Below, in pieces: positions 1 through 9,913 of a stretch of DNA of 64,000 nt. Within the stretch, counting starts at the first letter, position 1, and each line of letters starts with the position of its first letter. Made by a program: the position numbers and the translations under genes. Source of the DNA: Sphingomonadaceae bacterium (GTDB lineage: Bacteria > Pseudomonadota > Alphaproteobacteria > Sphingomonadales > Sphingomonadaceae); NCBI GenBank assembly GCA_009926135.1, contig RFPL01000001.1:124001-188000 (forward strand), written 5' to 3'. The notes under the pieces were generated by a model. The model had not been told where the DNA came from, did not search any database, and saw only the letters and a list, made by a program, of their open reading frames with translations.

Positions 1-215
1 GGGCGGAAGTGCCGGCGGAACCAGTTGTGCGGGTGGTCGACACCACCGGGGCAGGTGACCTGTTCGCCGCCGGCTTCCTTTACGGCCATGTCAACGACCG
101 GCCGCTGCGCGAATGCCTGACGCTTGGCGCAATCTGCGCGGGGGAGATCATCTCGCACTTTGGTGCCCGGCCCGAAGCGGACCTGACGGCGCTGGTCAAG
201 GCGCGATTGGGCTAG
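1..215 (+). CDS. PfkB-family kinase, C-terminal part (probably adenosine kinase)
   Basis: This gene enters from the left edge; only about 70 C-terminal residues are present. The PfkB signature [14 protein letters not shown] is visible, and its Asp in GAGD is the catalytic base of ribokinase-family sugar and nucleoside kinases. The reading frame is open to the window edge and ends at TAG 213-215. It converges on purD with only a few bases of overlap. An adenosine kinase next to purD is the usual sphingomonad arrangement as I recall it, so adenosine kinase is the likeliest identity, but the substrate cannot be read from this fragment. Confidence 0.8.
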   Translation, partial: AEVPAEPVVRVVDTTGAGDLFAAGFLYGHVNDRPLRECLTLGAICAGEIISHFGARPEADLTALVKARLG

Positions 216-1492
216 GCGCCAGCTTCGCGCTCTACCTCACGCCAGCCGATGTCGCGGCGGCAGAACAGGTCGGGCGCCTCGATCAGATCGACTGCGGCAT
301 AGGCGCGTTGCTGGGCTTCGGTCACCGTCGCGCCGCGCGCAGTGACGTTGAGCACGCGGCCACCGCTGGCAACCAGCGCGCCGCCGCTCAGCGCAGTACC
401 GGCGTGGAAGACCTTCGCGCCGTTTGCCTCGGCCGCTTCGATTCCGGCGATTGCGCCGCCCTTTTTCGGCGTACCTGGATAACCCTCAGCGGCCATGACC
501 ACCGTTAATGCGGTATCGGGCGAGAGCCGTGGCGGGGGCAGCGTGGCCAGCTTGCCCTCGGCGCAGGCCAGTAGCAGTTCGACCAGGTCTTCCTCCAGCC
601 GCAGCATCAGCACCTGGCATTCGGGATCGCCGAAGCGCGCGTTGTATTCGATCAGCTGGACACCGCTCCTGGTCAGCATCAGCCCGGCATAGAGCACCCC
701 GGAATAGGGCGTGCCTTCCTGCGCCATGGCCCGCACGGTCGGCACCACGATCCGCTCCAGCGCTTCGCCAGTCAGCAGCGGGGTCAGCACCGGGGCGGGG
801 CTGTAGGCACCCATCCCGCCGGTGTTGGGCCCCACATCGCCGTCACCGACGCGCTTGTGGTCCTGGGCCGAACCCAGCGGCACCACGGTCTGCCCATCGG
901 TCAGGGCGAAGAAGCTGGCCTCCTCGCCTTCCAGGAATTCCTCGATCACCGCTTCGGCCCCGGCTGCGCCGAACTTGCCGGAGAAGATTTCGCGCACGGC
1001 CGCTTCCGCCTCGGCCATGTCCATGGCCACGGTGACGCCCTTGCCGGCAGCCAGGCCATCGGCCTTGACCACCACCGGCGCGCCAAACTTGGCAAGTGCG
1101 GCCAGGCCTTCGCCTTCGCTGCGGACCCGCTCGAACCCGGCGGTGGGGATGTTGTGGCGCGCGCAGAGCTCCTTGGTGAAGGCCTTGGATCCTTCAAGCT
1201 GCGCGGCGGCTTTGCTCGGGCCGAAGACGGGAATGCCCTCGGCGCGCAGGCTGTCGGTCAGTCCATCGACCAGCGGCGCTTCCGGGCCTACCACCACCAG
1301 TCCGATCGACTGAGCCGCGCAGAACGCCAGCACGGCGGCATGATCGGCGCTATCCAGCGCAACCAGTTCGGCATGGTCCGCGATCCCCGGATTGCCGGGC
1401 GCAGCGAACAGCTTTGTGAGCCGCAGGGATTGTGCCAGCTTCCACGCCAGCGCATGTTCGCGCCCGCCCGATCCCAACAGCAGGATGTTCAT
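212..1492 (-). CDS. purD: Phosphoribosylamine--glycine ligase
   Basis: Ligates glycine to 5-phosphoribosylamine using ATP, giving GAR in de novo purine synthesis; cytosolic. The 426 residues are the normal length. The N-terminal GSGGREHAL (about residues 7-15) and APGNPG (31-36) are PurD signatures. The ATP-grasp core shows [11 protein letters not shown] (about 143-153), [12 protein letters not shown] (about 225) and the metal-binding [11 protein letters not shown] (about 290). The start codon (CAT 1490-1492 on the plus strand) overlaps the ATG of the divergent xseA by two bases, so each gene's promoter must lie inside the other's coding sequence. Confidence 0.97.
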   Translation of the reverse strand: MNILLLGSGGREHALAWKLAQSLRLTKLFAAPGNPGIADHAELVALDSADHAAVLAFCAAQSIGLVVVGPEAPLVDGLTDSLRAEGIPVFGPSKAAAQLEGSKAFTKELCARHNIPTAGFERVRSEGEGLAALAKFGAPVVVKADGLAAGKGVTVAMDMAEAEAAVREIFSGKFGAAGAEAVIEEFLEGEEASFFALTDGQTVVPLGSAQDHKRVGDGDVGPNTGGMGAYSPAPVLTPLLTGEALERIVVPTVRAMAQEGTPYSGVLYAGLMLTRSGVQLIEYNARFGDPECQVLMLRLEEDLVELLLACAEGKLATLPPPRLSPDTALTVVMAAEGYPGTPKKGGAIAGIEAAEANGAKVFHAGTALSGGALVASGGRVLNVTARGATVTEAQQRAYAAVDLIEAPDLFCRRDIGWREVEREAGA

Positions 1493-2891
1493 GCCCGGTC
1501 CTTACTACGAAGACGAAGAAGCCGGGCTGGTAGCGAAGGACGCCGCCGGGGACAACGCCGCTGCCCTCTCCGTCAGCGAAATATCTGCCGCGCTGAAGCG
1601 CGTGGTCGAGGACCGGTTCGGCTTCGTGCGGATCCGGGGCGAGCTGTCCGGGGTCAAGCGGGCGGCTTCCGGCCATCTCTATCTCTCGCTCAAGGACGAG
1701 AACGCGCGGATTGACGGGATCATGTGGCGCGGCAATGCCGGGCGGCTGGGCTTCAATCCCGAGGACGGGATCGAGGTGATCGTTACCGGCAAGCTGACGA
1801 CCTATCCCGGCCGCTCGAACTACCAGGTCGTGATCGACCGGATGGAGATCGCGGGCGAGGGCGCGCTGCTGGCACTGCTTGCCAAGACCAAGGCCCGGCT
1901 GGAGGCCGAGGGCCTGTTCGATCCTGCCCGCAAGCGCCGCCTTCCGTCGCTCCCGCGCGTGATCGGCGTGGTCACCTCGCCGACCGGCGCGGTGATCCGC
2001 GATATTCTCCACCGCCTGGCCGACCGGTTCCCGGTTCATGTGCTGGTTTGGCCGGTACTCGTGCAGGGCCAGGGCGCGGCCGAGCAGATCGCCGCGGCCG
2101 TCCGGGGGTTCGGCGCGCTGGAAAGCGGCGGGGCGGTTCCCCGGCCCGACCTGGTGATCGTTGCGCGCGGTGGCGGTTCGATCGAAGACCTGTGGTGCTT
2201 CAACGAAGAGGTCGTGGTCCGCGCGGTCGCGGACTGTTCGATCCCGGTGATTTCCGCCGTCGGGCATGAGACCGATACCACGCTGGTCGATTTCGCGTCC
2301 GACCTGCGCGCGCCCACACCCACGGCCGCTGCCGAGATCGCGGTGCCGGTGCGTGAGGAGCTGGCCCAGCAACTTGCCGAACTGGGCCTGCGCAATCGCC
2401 GCGCTGCCAATCGTCCGCTGCAATTGGGCCGCGAGCGCCTGCAGACCCGTGCCGAGCGCTTACCCAAGCCGCAGGCCTTGTTCAGCCCGCACGCGCAGCG
2501 GCTTGACCAGGCTGCGGATCGGCTGCGGCGCGGGCTGGTCGATCGCACCCATCTGGCGCGCGGCAGTTTTGAACGCGTAGGCAGCCGACTCTCGCTGCCG
2601 CTGCTCTCCGCCCGGCTGGATCGCGCGCAAGAGCGGCTGGCGGGCCTTGCCCGGCTTCATGCTTCGCTCAACCCGGATGCCGTGCTGCAGCGCGGCTATG
2701 TCCGGGTGACGACCGGGGATGGAGCAACTCTGACCAGCCGCGTCGCTGCCGCCAGCGAGTCCACCCTGGTGCTTCACTTCCGGGATGGCGAATTGGCGGT
2801 CGCTCCTGGCGACGTTCCGCCGCCTGCCGCGCCCAGCCGTTCCCGCCCCGCGCCCAAGACCCCGCCACCCGAGCAAGGCAAATTGCTCTGA
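1491..2891 (+). CDS. xseA: Exodeoxyribonuclease VII large subunit
   Basis: Large subunit of ExoVII, which degrades single-stranded DNA in both directions. The N-terminal OB-fold (about residues 20-120, with [10 protein letters not shown] and YPGRSNYQV) is followed by the catalytic domain with [29 protein letters not shown] and [12 protein letters not shown], all family hallmarks. I chose ATG 1491 (466 aa), behind CAGGAT, giving [13 protein letters not shown] 1485 is two codons earlier and possible, and a still longer frame from 1392 reads into antisense purD. The tail is Pro/Ala/Lys rich. The small subunit xseB is not in the window. Confidence 0.95.
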   Translation: MPGPYYEDEEAGLVAKDAAGDNAAALSVSEISAALKRVVEDRFGFVRIRGELSGVKRAASGHLYLSLKDENARIDGIMWRGNAGRLGFNPEDGIEVIVTGKLTTYPGRSNYQVVIDRMEIAGEGALLALLAKTKARLEAEGLFDPARKRRLPSLPRVIGVVTSPTGAVIRDILHRLADRFPVHVLVWPVLVQGQGAAEQIAAAVRGFGALESGGAVPRPDLVIVARGGGSIEDLWCFNEEVVVRAVADCSIPVISAVGHETDTTLVDFASDLRAPTPTAAAEIAVPVREELAQQLAELGLRNRRAANRPLQLGRERLQTRAERLPKPQALFSPHAQRLDQAADRLRRGLVDRTHLARGSFERVGSRLSLPLLSARLDRAQERLAGLARLHASLNPDAVLQRGYVRVTTGDGATLTSRVAAASESTLVLHFRDGELAVAPGDVPPPAAPSRSRPAPKTPPPEQGKLL

Positions 2892-2917
2892 ACCGCGCAA
2901 CAGGCTAAAAGACCGCC

Positions 2918-3121
2918 ATGCTGATGTCCTCATCCGATCGCCCCGCTTCGCTGTTCTATCAGGCCAACGGCTTCCGTGTGCTCACGCCGGGCAAGCACGT
3001 GGTCTGCGCTGCGACCGGTGAAGCGATCGCGCTCGAAACGCTGCGGTACTGGTCGGTCGAACGCCAGGAGGCCTATGCCTCGCCCGAAGTCGCCACCCGG
3101 CACCTGCTGGGCCAGGGCTGA
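2918..3121 (+). CDS. DUF2093 domain protein
   Basis: A 67-residue protein matching the alphaproteobacterial DUF2093 family: FRVLTPGKHVVCAATGEAI, then ALETLRYWSVERQEAYASPE. The family is small and of unknown function, and commonly lies directly behind xseA, as here (26 bp gap). The single Cys in VVCAATG is a family feature. No signal peptide or membrane segment is visible. It is followed after 12 bp by a secreted M23 peptidase on the same strand, so the three genes may be co-transcribed. Confidence 0.85.
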   Translation: MLMSSSDRPASLFYQANGFRVLTPGKHVVCAATGEAIALETLRYWSVERQEAYASPEVATRHLLGQG

Positions 3122-3133
3122 GCCGGGGCGGCG

Positions 3134-4000
3134 ATGGATCGCCGCACACTGATCCTTGGCAGTGCCGGGCTGGCCGGATTGACCTTGGCTGGCAGCCGAC
3201 GGGCCATCGCGCAAGGCCGCGTCGAGCCTTTCGCGCTGGCCGGGCAGCTGGTCCAGGGCGGCTGGGCTCGCGGCATGGTCCCGCGCGGCACGGCGCACCT
3301 CGCGCTTAATGGCCAGCCGGTCAGGATTGCGCCGGACGGGGGCTTCCTGATTGCCTTTGACCGCGATGCCGGTCCGGTTTCGCACCTCGTCGCGGAAACT
3401 GCCGATGGCACCCTGGGTGACTATCCCATTCCGGTCGCGCGCCGGGCCTGGAAGATCGAACATATCCCGATCGGCCCACGGCCGGGCGCCGCACCCAGCG
3501 AGGAGTTCGCGCGCCGCCGTGCGGCCGAAGTCGCCCAGATCAACGCCGCCCGCGCGCTTGAACGGGCGAGCGAGGGCTGGCGGCAGAAGATGATCTGGCC
3601 GGCAATCGGGCGGCTATCCGGCCGGTTCGGCGCGCAACGGATCTACAACGGCACGCCGGGCAGCTATCATTCAGGTACCGATATCGCCACGGGGACCAGC
3701 GGCACGCCGATCATCGCGCCGGCTGACGGGGTCGTGATGCTGGCGGCGGAAAGCCCCTTCACGCTGGAAGGGCGGCTGTTGATGGTTGATCACGGCATGG
3801 GCCTGAACAGCGCCTTCCTGCATTGTTCGGCGCTGGCGGTGCAGGTGGGTGACGTGGTTCGCCAGGGTCAGCTGATTGGCCGGATCGGCGCGACCGGGCG
3901 GGCGACCGGCCCGCACCTCCACTGGAGTCTCAAGTGGCGCGAGGCCCGGCTCGATGCGGAATTGTTCGTCCCGCCGATGCCGGTACTTTCCCGGTCCTGA
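3134..4000 (+). CDS. M23 family (LytM-type) metallopeptidase, exported
   Basis: A peptidoglycan endopeptidase candidate of 288 aa. The N-terminus MDRRTLILGSAGLAGLTLAG...AIAQ has two Arg and a hydrophobic core, resembling a Tat-like signal peptide with cleavage after AIAQ. The C-terminal LytM domain (about 155-280) has the zinc ligands His179 and Asp183 (SYHSGTD) and the HLH pair His261/His263 (GPHLHWSLKW), so all active-site residues of the family are present. The middle (about 30-150) is a beta-rich region with a helical linker. It probably acts on cell-wall cross-links in the periplasm. Confidence 0.92.
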   Translation: MDRRTLILGSAGLAGLTLAGSRRAIAQGRVEPFALAGQLVQGGWARGMVPRGTAHLALNGQPVRIAPDGGFLIAFDRDAGPVSHLVAETADGTLGDYPIPVARRAWKIEHIPIGPRPGAAPSEEFARRRAAEVAQINAARALERASEGWRQKMIWPAIGRLSGRFGAQRIYNGTPGSYHSGTDIATGTSGTPIIAPADGVVMLAAESPFTLEGRLLMVDHGMGLNSAFLHCSALAVQVGDVVRQGQLIGRIGATGRATGPHLHWSLKWREARLDAELFVPPMPVLSRS

Positions 4001-4041
4001 CTGCCGGCACAGCAGAACAATTACGCGAAAATTAGGGCTGT

Positions 4042-4056
4042 TGTAATTTTATTACA
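4042..4056. promoter_or_regulatory. Palindrome upstream of the TonB-dependent receptor
   Basis: TGTAAT-TTT-ATTACA is a perfect 6-3-6 inverted repeat in the AT-rich stretch between the M23 gene and the receptor. A second short palindrome, TTAC-T-GTAA, lies at 4090-4098. Both share GTAA/TTAC arms, which suggests an operator for a dimeric regulator of the receptor. No Fur-like or known riboswitch element is evident in 4001-4259. Function is inferred only from symmetry and position. Confidence 0.4.
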
Positions 4057-4259
4057 CGACTGGCGACTGCCTGTGGCCGCAGTGCAACATTACTGTAACG
4101 AATGCGTCCGGGTGGCCGAAATGCTTTGCCGGGCCCGGGCCTTTTCGCCATGAGCCGACCATCTATCCGCAACCTTGGCGGGGGCTGTGCCCTGCCCAGA
4201 GACCGGATGATCAGGAATCCTCGTGGGTAATTCCACGGGATCTACAGAGGGACTGACCT

Positions 4260-7200
4260 GTGAAAACCACCAAGAAATCGCTTTCGGGCGCGACCTGCCT
4301 GCAGTCGCTGGCTCTGGCCGGCACCGCCGTCGCCATGCTTTCGTCGACTGCCGTCTTTGCGCAGGACGCCGAAGATGAAGCCGCCGACCAGACGATCGTC
4401 GTCACCGGCTCGCTGATCCGCAACCCCAACCTCGAACAGGCCAACCCGGTCAACGTCACCACGGCTGACGCGATCGAACTGAAGCAGTCGAACACTGCCG
4501 AAGAAGTCCTGCGCGAAGTTCCGGGGATCGTCCCGAGCATCGGTTCGGCCACCAACAACGGCAACGGCGGTTCGTCCTATGTCGACCTTCGCGGCCTCGG
4601 CTCGAACCGCAACGTGGTTCTGCTTGATGGCAACCGCATTGCGCCGGCCGATCTCGCTGGCCGCGTCGACCTCAACAACATCCCGCTCGCCCTGATCAGC
4701 CGCGTTGACGCGCTGACCGGTGCGGCCGTGACCACCTATGGTGCGGACGCCATCACCGGCGTCGTCAACTTCGTCACCAAGAAGGACTTCGCCGGCGTTG
4801 ACTTCTCGGTCGGTGAGCAGATCACCAACCAGGGCGACGGCAACTACCTGCGTGCCGACCTTACCATCGGTGCGAACTTCGACGATGGTCGCGGTAACGC
4901 CGTGCTGAGCCTGGGCTACCAGGAAGCCGACCCCGTCTACCAGGGCGACCGTGACGTTTCGCTGTTCGGCATCGACAGCTACTCGGGCACCCTCGGCGGT
5001 TCGGGCACCTCGGTCCCGGCGCGTATCTCGGGCACCCGTCCGCTGATCGCCGGCACCTCCACCCCGAGCACTGATCCGACTGTCGCCAACGGCGGCGTGC
5101 GTCAGGTCAACGCGGCCGGTGCAGCAGTTGGCACCTTCGCGGTGTTCAACTTCAACCCGTACAACATCTTCCAGACCCCGTTCACCCGGTACAATATCTT
5201 TGCCCAGGCGAACTACCAGATCTCGGATGCGGTTGAAGTCTACACCCGCGGCCTGTTCTCGAAGAACAACGTCAAGACCATCATCGCGCCGTCGGGCTCG
5301 TTCGGTGGTACTGTCGACGTCAACCTGAACAACCCGTACCTGCCGGCTACCCTGCGTAACCAGCTCTGCGCGTTCAACGTTGGCGCCGCTGGCACCTACA
5401 CCCCGCGCTTCGACGCCGCGACCTGCGCCGCCGCTGCACTGGCTACCGGTTCCACCGATCCGCGCTACCGCACCGTCACCGTGACCTATGCCCGTCGCGC
5501 TGTCGAAGTCGGTCCGCGTATCTCGGACTACACCTCGACCACCTTCGACTATCGCGTCGGTCTGCGTGGCGGCCTGACCTCGACCATCAACTGGGACCTC
5601 AACGCGTCCTACGGTGAGTCGGAAAAGGTCCAGGCGATCCAGAACTACACCCTGCAGTCGCGCTGGCGGCAGGCGGCTCTGGCCAACAGCACCACGGCTT
5701 GCTCGAACACCGCCAATGGCTGTATTCCGGTCAACCTGTTCGGTCCTGAAGGTTCGATCACCCCGGCACAGGCAGCCTTCCTGACTGCCGACTCGACCAC
5801 CACGATCCGTACTTCGCTGGCCCAGGTCCGCGGCGTGCTTTCGGGCGATCTCGGCATTTCGTCGCCGGGTGCCAACGAGCCGATCGGCTTCGCGCTGGGT
5901 GCCGAATACCGCAACTACTCGGCCGAGCAGGCTTCGGACCTTCTCGCCAAGACCCCGGGTGAACTCGGCGGCGCTGGCGGTGCGGCTCCGGACATCAACG
6001 GTGCCTACAACGTCTGGGAAGGCTACGGCGAAGTCATCGCCCCGCTGGTCGAAGACGCGCCGTTCATGAAGAGCCTGACGCTTGAAGCCGGTGCTCGTTA
6101 CTCGAAGTACTCGGTGCAGGGCGGCGGTTCGCCGGAAACCTGGACCTACAAGCTGGGCATGACCTGGGAAGTCACCGAGGACATCAAGCTGCGCGGCAAC
6201 TATGCCCGCGCCGTGCGTGCTCCGAACATCGGCGAACTGTTCAGCCCGCTGAACACCGGCCTGACCAACCTGGTGATCGACCCCTGCGCTGGCGCAGCTC
6301 CGACCACCAATGCCAACCTGCGCGCTGTTTGTATCGCTCAGGGCGCACCGGCCGGTACGATCGGTTCGATCACCAACCCGACTGCCGCTCAGGCCAATGT
6401 CACCGGCGGTGGCAACCTGAACGTCCAGCCGGAAACCGCGAAGACCTGGACGGTCGGCGCCGTGTTCCAGCCGACCTTCCTGCCCGGCTTCAACATTTCG
6501 GCTGACTACTACAGCATCAAGGTTGATGACGTGATCGGCACCCCGACCTCGGGCGACCTCGTCTCGGCGTGCTTCGGCAGCATCACTGCCGCCAGCGCCG
6601 CCGACCCGGCCTGCACCGTGATCCGTCGTAACCCGCTGACCGGCGGTCTCGACGGTGACCCGGCGATCACCGGTGGTCTGTTCTCGCCGCTCAGCAACCT
6701 GGGCAAGCTGGAAACTCGCGGCTTCGACATCATTGCCAACTACAGCAATGACCTTGGCTTCGCGAAGTGGGCCTCGAGCATGGTGGTCAACCACACCATC
6801 AGCTCGAAGTACCAGGCCACTCCTTCGGCTGTGAACCGCGAATGCGTCGGCTACTTCAGCGCGAACTGCGGCTTCACCGGCTCGATGCAGCCGGCGTGGC
6901 AGTGGTCGTGGCGGAATACCTTCACCTTCGGCAAGCTGGACGCCTCGGTTCTGTGGCGTCACATCTCCGGCATGGTGCAGGAGCCTGCGGACATCCTGGA
7001 CAACGGTGCCGCCTTCAACGGCACGCTGCCGACCCGCGCCGGGTTCGCCCTCAGCGGTCAGCAGGTCAACATGGGTGTCATCCCGGCCTACGACTACTTC
7101 GACCTGACCCTGCGCTTCAACGTGAACGACAACATCTCGTTGACCGCAGCCGTGCAGAACCTGTTCGACAAGGCTCCGCCGCTGGTGGGTTCGTCGATCG

Positions 7201-7292
7201 GCACCACCACGTTCAACAGCGGGAACACCTTCCCGTCGACGTACGATGCGCTGGGTCGCCGGTTCGCCGTTTCGGCACGCCTCAAGTTCTAG
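4260..7292 (+). CDS. TonB-dependent outer-membrane receptor
   Basis: A 1010-residue receptor starting with GTG behind AGAGGGA. Residues 1-35 form a signal peptide ending VFAQ. A TonB-box-like segment (DQTIVVTGS, about 43-51) precedes the plug domain (about 55-170, with EVLREVPGI, LRGLGSNRNVVLLDGNRI and YGADAITGVVNF). The rest is a large beta-barrel ending in the aromatic residue of RFAVSARLKF, as expected for BAM-dependent insertion. No N-terminal STN signalling domain is visible. Codon choice is more uniform than in neighbours (repeated gtc, acc, ctg, tcg), a sign of strong expression. A strong terminator follows. The substrate is unknown; the sulfotransferase and hydroxylase genes downstream are its most telling context. 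Confidence 0.95.
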   Translation: MKTTKKSLSGATCLQSLALAGTAVAMLSSTAVFAQDAEDEAADQTIVVTGSLIRNPNLEQANPVNVTTADAIELKQSNTAEEVLREVPGIVPSIGSATNNGNGGSSYVDLRGLGSNRNVVLLDGNRIAPADLAGRVDLNNIPLALISRVDALTGAAVTTYGADAITGVVNFVTKKDFAGVDFSVGEQITNQGDGNYLRADLTIGANFDDGRGNAVLSLGYQEADPVYQGDRDVSLFGIDSYSGTLGGSGTSVPARISGTRPLIAGTSTPSTDPTVANGGVRQVNAAGAAVGTFAVFNFNPYNIFQTPFTRYNIFAQANYQISDAVEVYTRGLFSKNNVKTIIAPSGSFGGTVDVNLNNPYLPATLRNQLCAFNVGAAGTYTPRFDAATCAAAALATGSTDPRYRTVTVTYARRAVEVGPRISDYTSTTFDYRVGLRGGLTSTINWDLNASYGESEKVQAIQNYTLQSRWRQAALANSTTACSNTANGCIPVNLFGPEGSITPAQAAFLTADSTTTIRTSLAQVRGVLSGDLGISSPGANEPIGFALGAEYRNYSAEQASDLLAKTPGELGGAGGAAPDINGAYNVWEGYGEVIAPLVEDAPFMKSLTLEAGARYSKYSVQGGGSPETWTYKLGMTWEVTEDIKLRGNYARAVRAPNIGELFSPLNTGLTNLVIDPCAGAAPTTNANLRAVCIAQGAPAGTIGSITNPTAAQANVTGGGNLNVQPETAKTWTVGAVFQPTFLPGFNISADYYSIKVDDVIGTPTSGDLVSACFGSITAASAADPACTVIRRNPLTGGLDGDPAITGGLFSPLSNLGKLETRGFDIIANYSNDLGFAKWASSMVVNHTISSKYQATPSAVNRECVGYFSANCGFTGSMQPAWQWSWRNTFTFGKLDASVLWRHISGMVQEPADILDNGAAFNGTLPTRAGFALSGQQVNMGVIPAYDYFDLTLRFNVNDNISLTAAVQNLFDKAPPLVGSSIGTTTFNSGNTFPSTYDALGRRFAVSARLKF

Positions 7293-7320
7293 TTCTTCGG
7301 AACCTGAACGCGAAAAGATC

Positions 7321-7355
7321 GGGGGTGGGCAGCAATGCCCGCCCCCTTTCTTTTT
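7321..7355 (+). terminator. Rho-independent terminator of the TonB receptor gene
   Basis: GGGGGTGGGC (7321-7330) pairs with GCCCGCCCCC (7337-7346) around a six-base loop AGCAAT, with one G-T wobble. TTTCTTTTT follows. This is a textbook intrinsic terminator and separates the receptor transcript from the sulfotransferase gene starting at 7407. Confidence 0.9.
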
Positions 7356-7406
7356 GGCCCCACCCCGGCTTGACTTGACCGCGCCCGCATCCTTGAAGCT
7401 GCGGGG

Positions 7407-8909
7407 ATGAGCGACGACCGCCTCACCCACGCCTGGCAAGCGCTTGCCCAGGGCGACCACGCCCACGCCGAAGGCCTGTTCGCCGCCCTGCTTGCCGCGC
7501 AGCCAGTCGATCCGCTGGCGCTGGTCGGCATGGCCAGCCTGCTGCGCCAGCAAGGGCGGCTGCGAGATGCCGTGCTTCATTGCGATGCCGCGCTGCGCAT
7601 TGAGCCGCGCTGCCTCGAGGCCTGGCTTGAGCGCGGCTATGTCCTTAACGCCGGGGGTTCGTTTGCACCCGCGCAGGAATGCTACCGGCAAGTCCTGGCG
7701 CTTGATCCGGCCCACCCCGCAGCCCACGCAGCGCTTGCCGCGCTGGCGGCCCGCGATGGCCAGCCAGACCTGGCCCGCCACCACGGCCAGGCGGCACTTT
7801 CGGCCGAACCCGACAATGCCCTTGCCGCCGCAGCCCTCGCCGCGGTCGAGCTGGAAGCGGGCGACGCCCCCGCCGCCCGCGATCTCCTGGCGCCCTTCGC
7901 CGCCAAGTCCGCTCCCGCTTCAGCGGAGCGTATCCAGCTCCTCACGACCTATGGCGATGCGCTCGCGCGCAGCGGAGCGGCTGACGCAGCCTATGCCGCC
8001 TATGCCGAAGCGCAGACCGGTTTTGCCGCGCTCCACGAACCGCCGGGCCAGTCCCGAACGAGCCACCGCGATCTGATTGAGCGGGTAACGGCTGAAATGG
8101 CCGCTGCACCAAAGGCAGCGTGGAGTCAGCCGGTTTCAGTCCAGCCGGCCAAGGCGGCTGCGCAGCACGTGTTCCTCCTTGGCTACCCCCGCTCGGGAAC
8201 CACGTTGGTTGAAAATGTCCTGGCCTCGCTTCACGGGGTTGAAGCGCTTGAAGAACGCCCGACCCTGGTTGAAGCCGACCGCGCCTTTCTGGCCGAACCC
8301 GGTGGTATCACCCGTCTGGCCCAGCTTCAGCCAACTGAACTGGCACCGTTCTCGGCAGCCTATTGGGATAAGGTTGAAGCGGCCGGGGTCCAGGCGGTCG
8401 GGCAGACCTTTGTTGATATGGACCCGCTCAAGGCGACCCGGCTGCCACTGATCGCGCGGCTGTTCCCGGCCGCCCGGATCCTGATCATGCGGCGCGATCC
8501 GCGCGACGTGGTGTTAAGCTGCTTCCGCACCAGCTTTGCCCTGACCAGCGCCGCGCTTGAATTTACCAACCTCGAACGCGCGGCGCGGCACTATGACGCG
8601 ATGATGCGCCTGATCGACGCGGCCCGTGCGCATCTGCCGCTGGCCTTCCACGAGGTCGATTACCATGCCCTGGTTCGCGACTTCGATGGCACGACCCGCG
8701 CGCTTTGCACGTTCCTCGGCCTGCCGTGGGATGAAGCCCTGCGCCGCTTTGATCGCACTGCCCAGAACCGCGGGGTGGCAACCGCCAGCGCCAGCCAGGT
8801 CCGCCGCGGGCTCTATGACGGGCGCGGCCAATGGCAGCCCTTTGCTCGCCACTTCGAGCCGGTCCTGCCGATCCTCCAGCCGTGGATCGAAAAGTTCGGT
8901 TACGCCTGA
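7407..8909 (+). CDS. TPR-containing sulfotransferase
   Basis: A 500-residue cytosolic protein with two halves. Residues about 1-220 are tetratricopeptide-like helical repeats (GRLRDAVLHCDAALRIEP; APAQECYRQVLALDP). The C-terminal half is a PAPS-dependent sulfotransferase: the 5'-phosphosulfate-binding loop FLLGYPRSGTTLVEN (about 256-270) and the 3'-phosphate-binding strand RILIMRRDPRDVVLSCFRTS (about 354-373). TPR-sulfotransferases resemble the Sulfotransfer_3 fold of tyrosylprotein sulfotransferases, so a protein or peptide acceptor recognised by the TPR is plausible. It sits behind the TonB receptor but after a terminator, and its 3' end overlaps the convergent gene by 10 bp. The acceptor is not identifiable from sequence. 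Confidence 0.9.
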   Translation: MSDDRLTHAWQALAQGDHAHAEGLFAALLAAQPVDPLALVGMASLLRQQGRLRDAVLHCDAALRIEPRCLEAWLERGYVLNAGGSFAPAQECYRQVLALDPAHPAAHAALAALAARDGQPDLARHHGQAALSAEPDNALAAAALAAVELEAGDAPAARDLLAPFAAKSAPASAERIQLLTTYGDALARSGAADAAYAAYAEAQTGFAALHEPPGQSRTSHRDLIERVTAEMAAAPKAAWSQPVSVQPAKAAAQHVFLLGYPRSGTTLVENVLASLHGVEALEERPTLVEADRAFLAEPGGITRLAQLQPTELAPFSAAYWDKVEAAGVQAVGQTFVDMDPLKATRLPLIARLFPAARILIMRRDPRDVVLSCFRTSFALTSAALEFTNLERAARHYDAMMRLIDAARAHLPLAFHEVDYHALVRDFDGTTRALCTFLGLPWDEALRRFDRTAQNRGVATASASQVRRGLYDGRGQWQPFARHFEPVLPILQPWIEKFGYA

Positions 8910-9913
8910 GGGAGCAGCGGATTGGGCCCGGCCAGCGACAGCCCGAGATTGGCGGCCACGGCTTTGGCCCAGGTCATCACCATGGCAATCTCTTCACCAT
9001 AGGCCTGACGCGCGGCGGCATAATCGGCGCTGCGCTCACCAGGCGAATAGGCTGCGCCAGTCTTCGAATTGCGCTGAAAGGCCGGCCCGGCGGCAACCGC
9101 CGCCGCATCCAGCGGCAAACGATAATGGGCAGCCACAGCGGCGATGGCGGCGGCCGGGTCACTGGTCAGCTGGTCAGCATCGAGGCTGGCGATCCGGCCA
9201 TCCAGCTTGCCAGTCAGCTGCGTGAAGTACTGGTGCTGGGCCAACCAGCCCACTGCCGCAACCTGGAGGTCAGTCAGCCGGAAATAGTCTTCAGGCGTCA
9301 GGCCAAGGTCGACGAAGCGGTCGCGAAGATAACCCTCCAGCAGCTCGCGTACCCAGATCCGGCAATGGAGCCCCTTGCGCGCGACCGAGACCAGGAAGGT
9401 TTCAAGCGGGGCATAGAGGAATACTGCCCGGGCATCGGGCTCGATCTTCAGCAACAGCTCGGCCAGCGGATTGAGCACGTTCGACGGCTTGACGATTACC
9501 ACCTCACCCGCCGCGAACGGTCGGCCCAACAGCCGCAGCGACAGGTCGGCCGCGCGGGCCACGGCGGCCGGCCCGGCCCCGCGCCGACGAAAGCCGACTA
9601 CGTCATTCAGCACCACCGGCTCGCTCAGCCCCATGGCCACGCCCGGCACCGACAGCGCCCGTGCCAGCAGGGTCGAGCCGCAGAAGGCCGAATGGAACAG
9701 GAAGTGCAAGCGCCCGCGCGGCTGATCGATCAGGCTTTGCGCCGGCACGTCCGGCGCAGTCGGGCGCACACCCAACTCACTGTCGATCAGGAACGGATGG
9801 CTGGCATGTTCGCCGCGCGGCAAGTGGATGAAGCGGAAAGCATCATCGCTTTCGACATAGCGGTGGACCAGCCATTCGGCATCGGCAAGGTCCAGGGCGG
9901 GTGCGGCAGTCAT
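8900..9913 (-). CDS. Sulfotransferase-like P-loop protein
   Basis: A 337-residue protein with no obvious signal peptide or membrane segment. RLHFLFHSAFCGSTLLARAL (about 68-87) looks like a sulfotransferase/P-loop phosphate-binding strand-loop-helix, and ARAVFLYAPLETFLVSVARKG (about 155-175) sits where the 3'-phosphate-binding strand of sulfotransferases would be. It lacks the exact PRSGTT form seen in the neighbouring enzyme, so it may be a divergent sulfotransferase or a kinase-like NTPase. It lies between the TPR-sulfotransferase (10 bp convergent overlap) and the beta-hydroxylase (79 bp divergent gap), which argues for a role in the same process. Confidence 0.8.
   Translation of the reverse strand: MTAAPALDLADAEWLVHRYVESDDAFRFIHLPRGEHASHPFLIDSELGVRPTAPDVPAQSLIDQPRGRLHFLFHSAFCGSTLLARALSVPGVAMGLSEPVVLNDVVGFRRRGAGPAAVARAADLSLRLLGRPFAAGEVVIVKPSNVLNPLAELLLKIEPDARAVFLYAPLETFLVSVARKGLHCRIWVRELLEGYLRDRFVDLGLTPEDYFRLTDLQVAAVGWLAQHQYFTQLTGKLDGRIASLDADQLTSDPAAAIAAVAAHYRLPLDAAAVAAGPAFQRNSKTGAAYSPGERSADYAAARQAYGEEIAMVMTWAKAVAANLGLSLAGPNPLLPQA

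Noticed and set aside
4242..7784. A 1180-codon open frame antisense to the TonB-dependent receptor
   Set aside because: It arises from the strong codon bias of the receptor gene; the amino-acid composition is unnatural (Val, Gly, Arg, Asp runs) and the receptor on the other strand is unmistakable.
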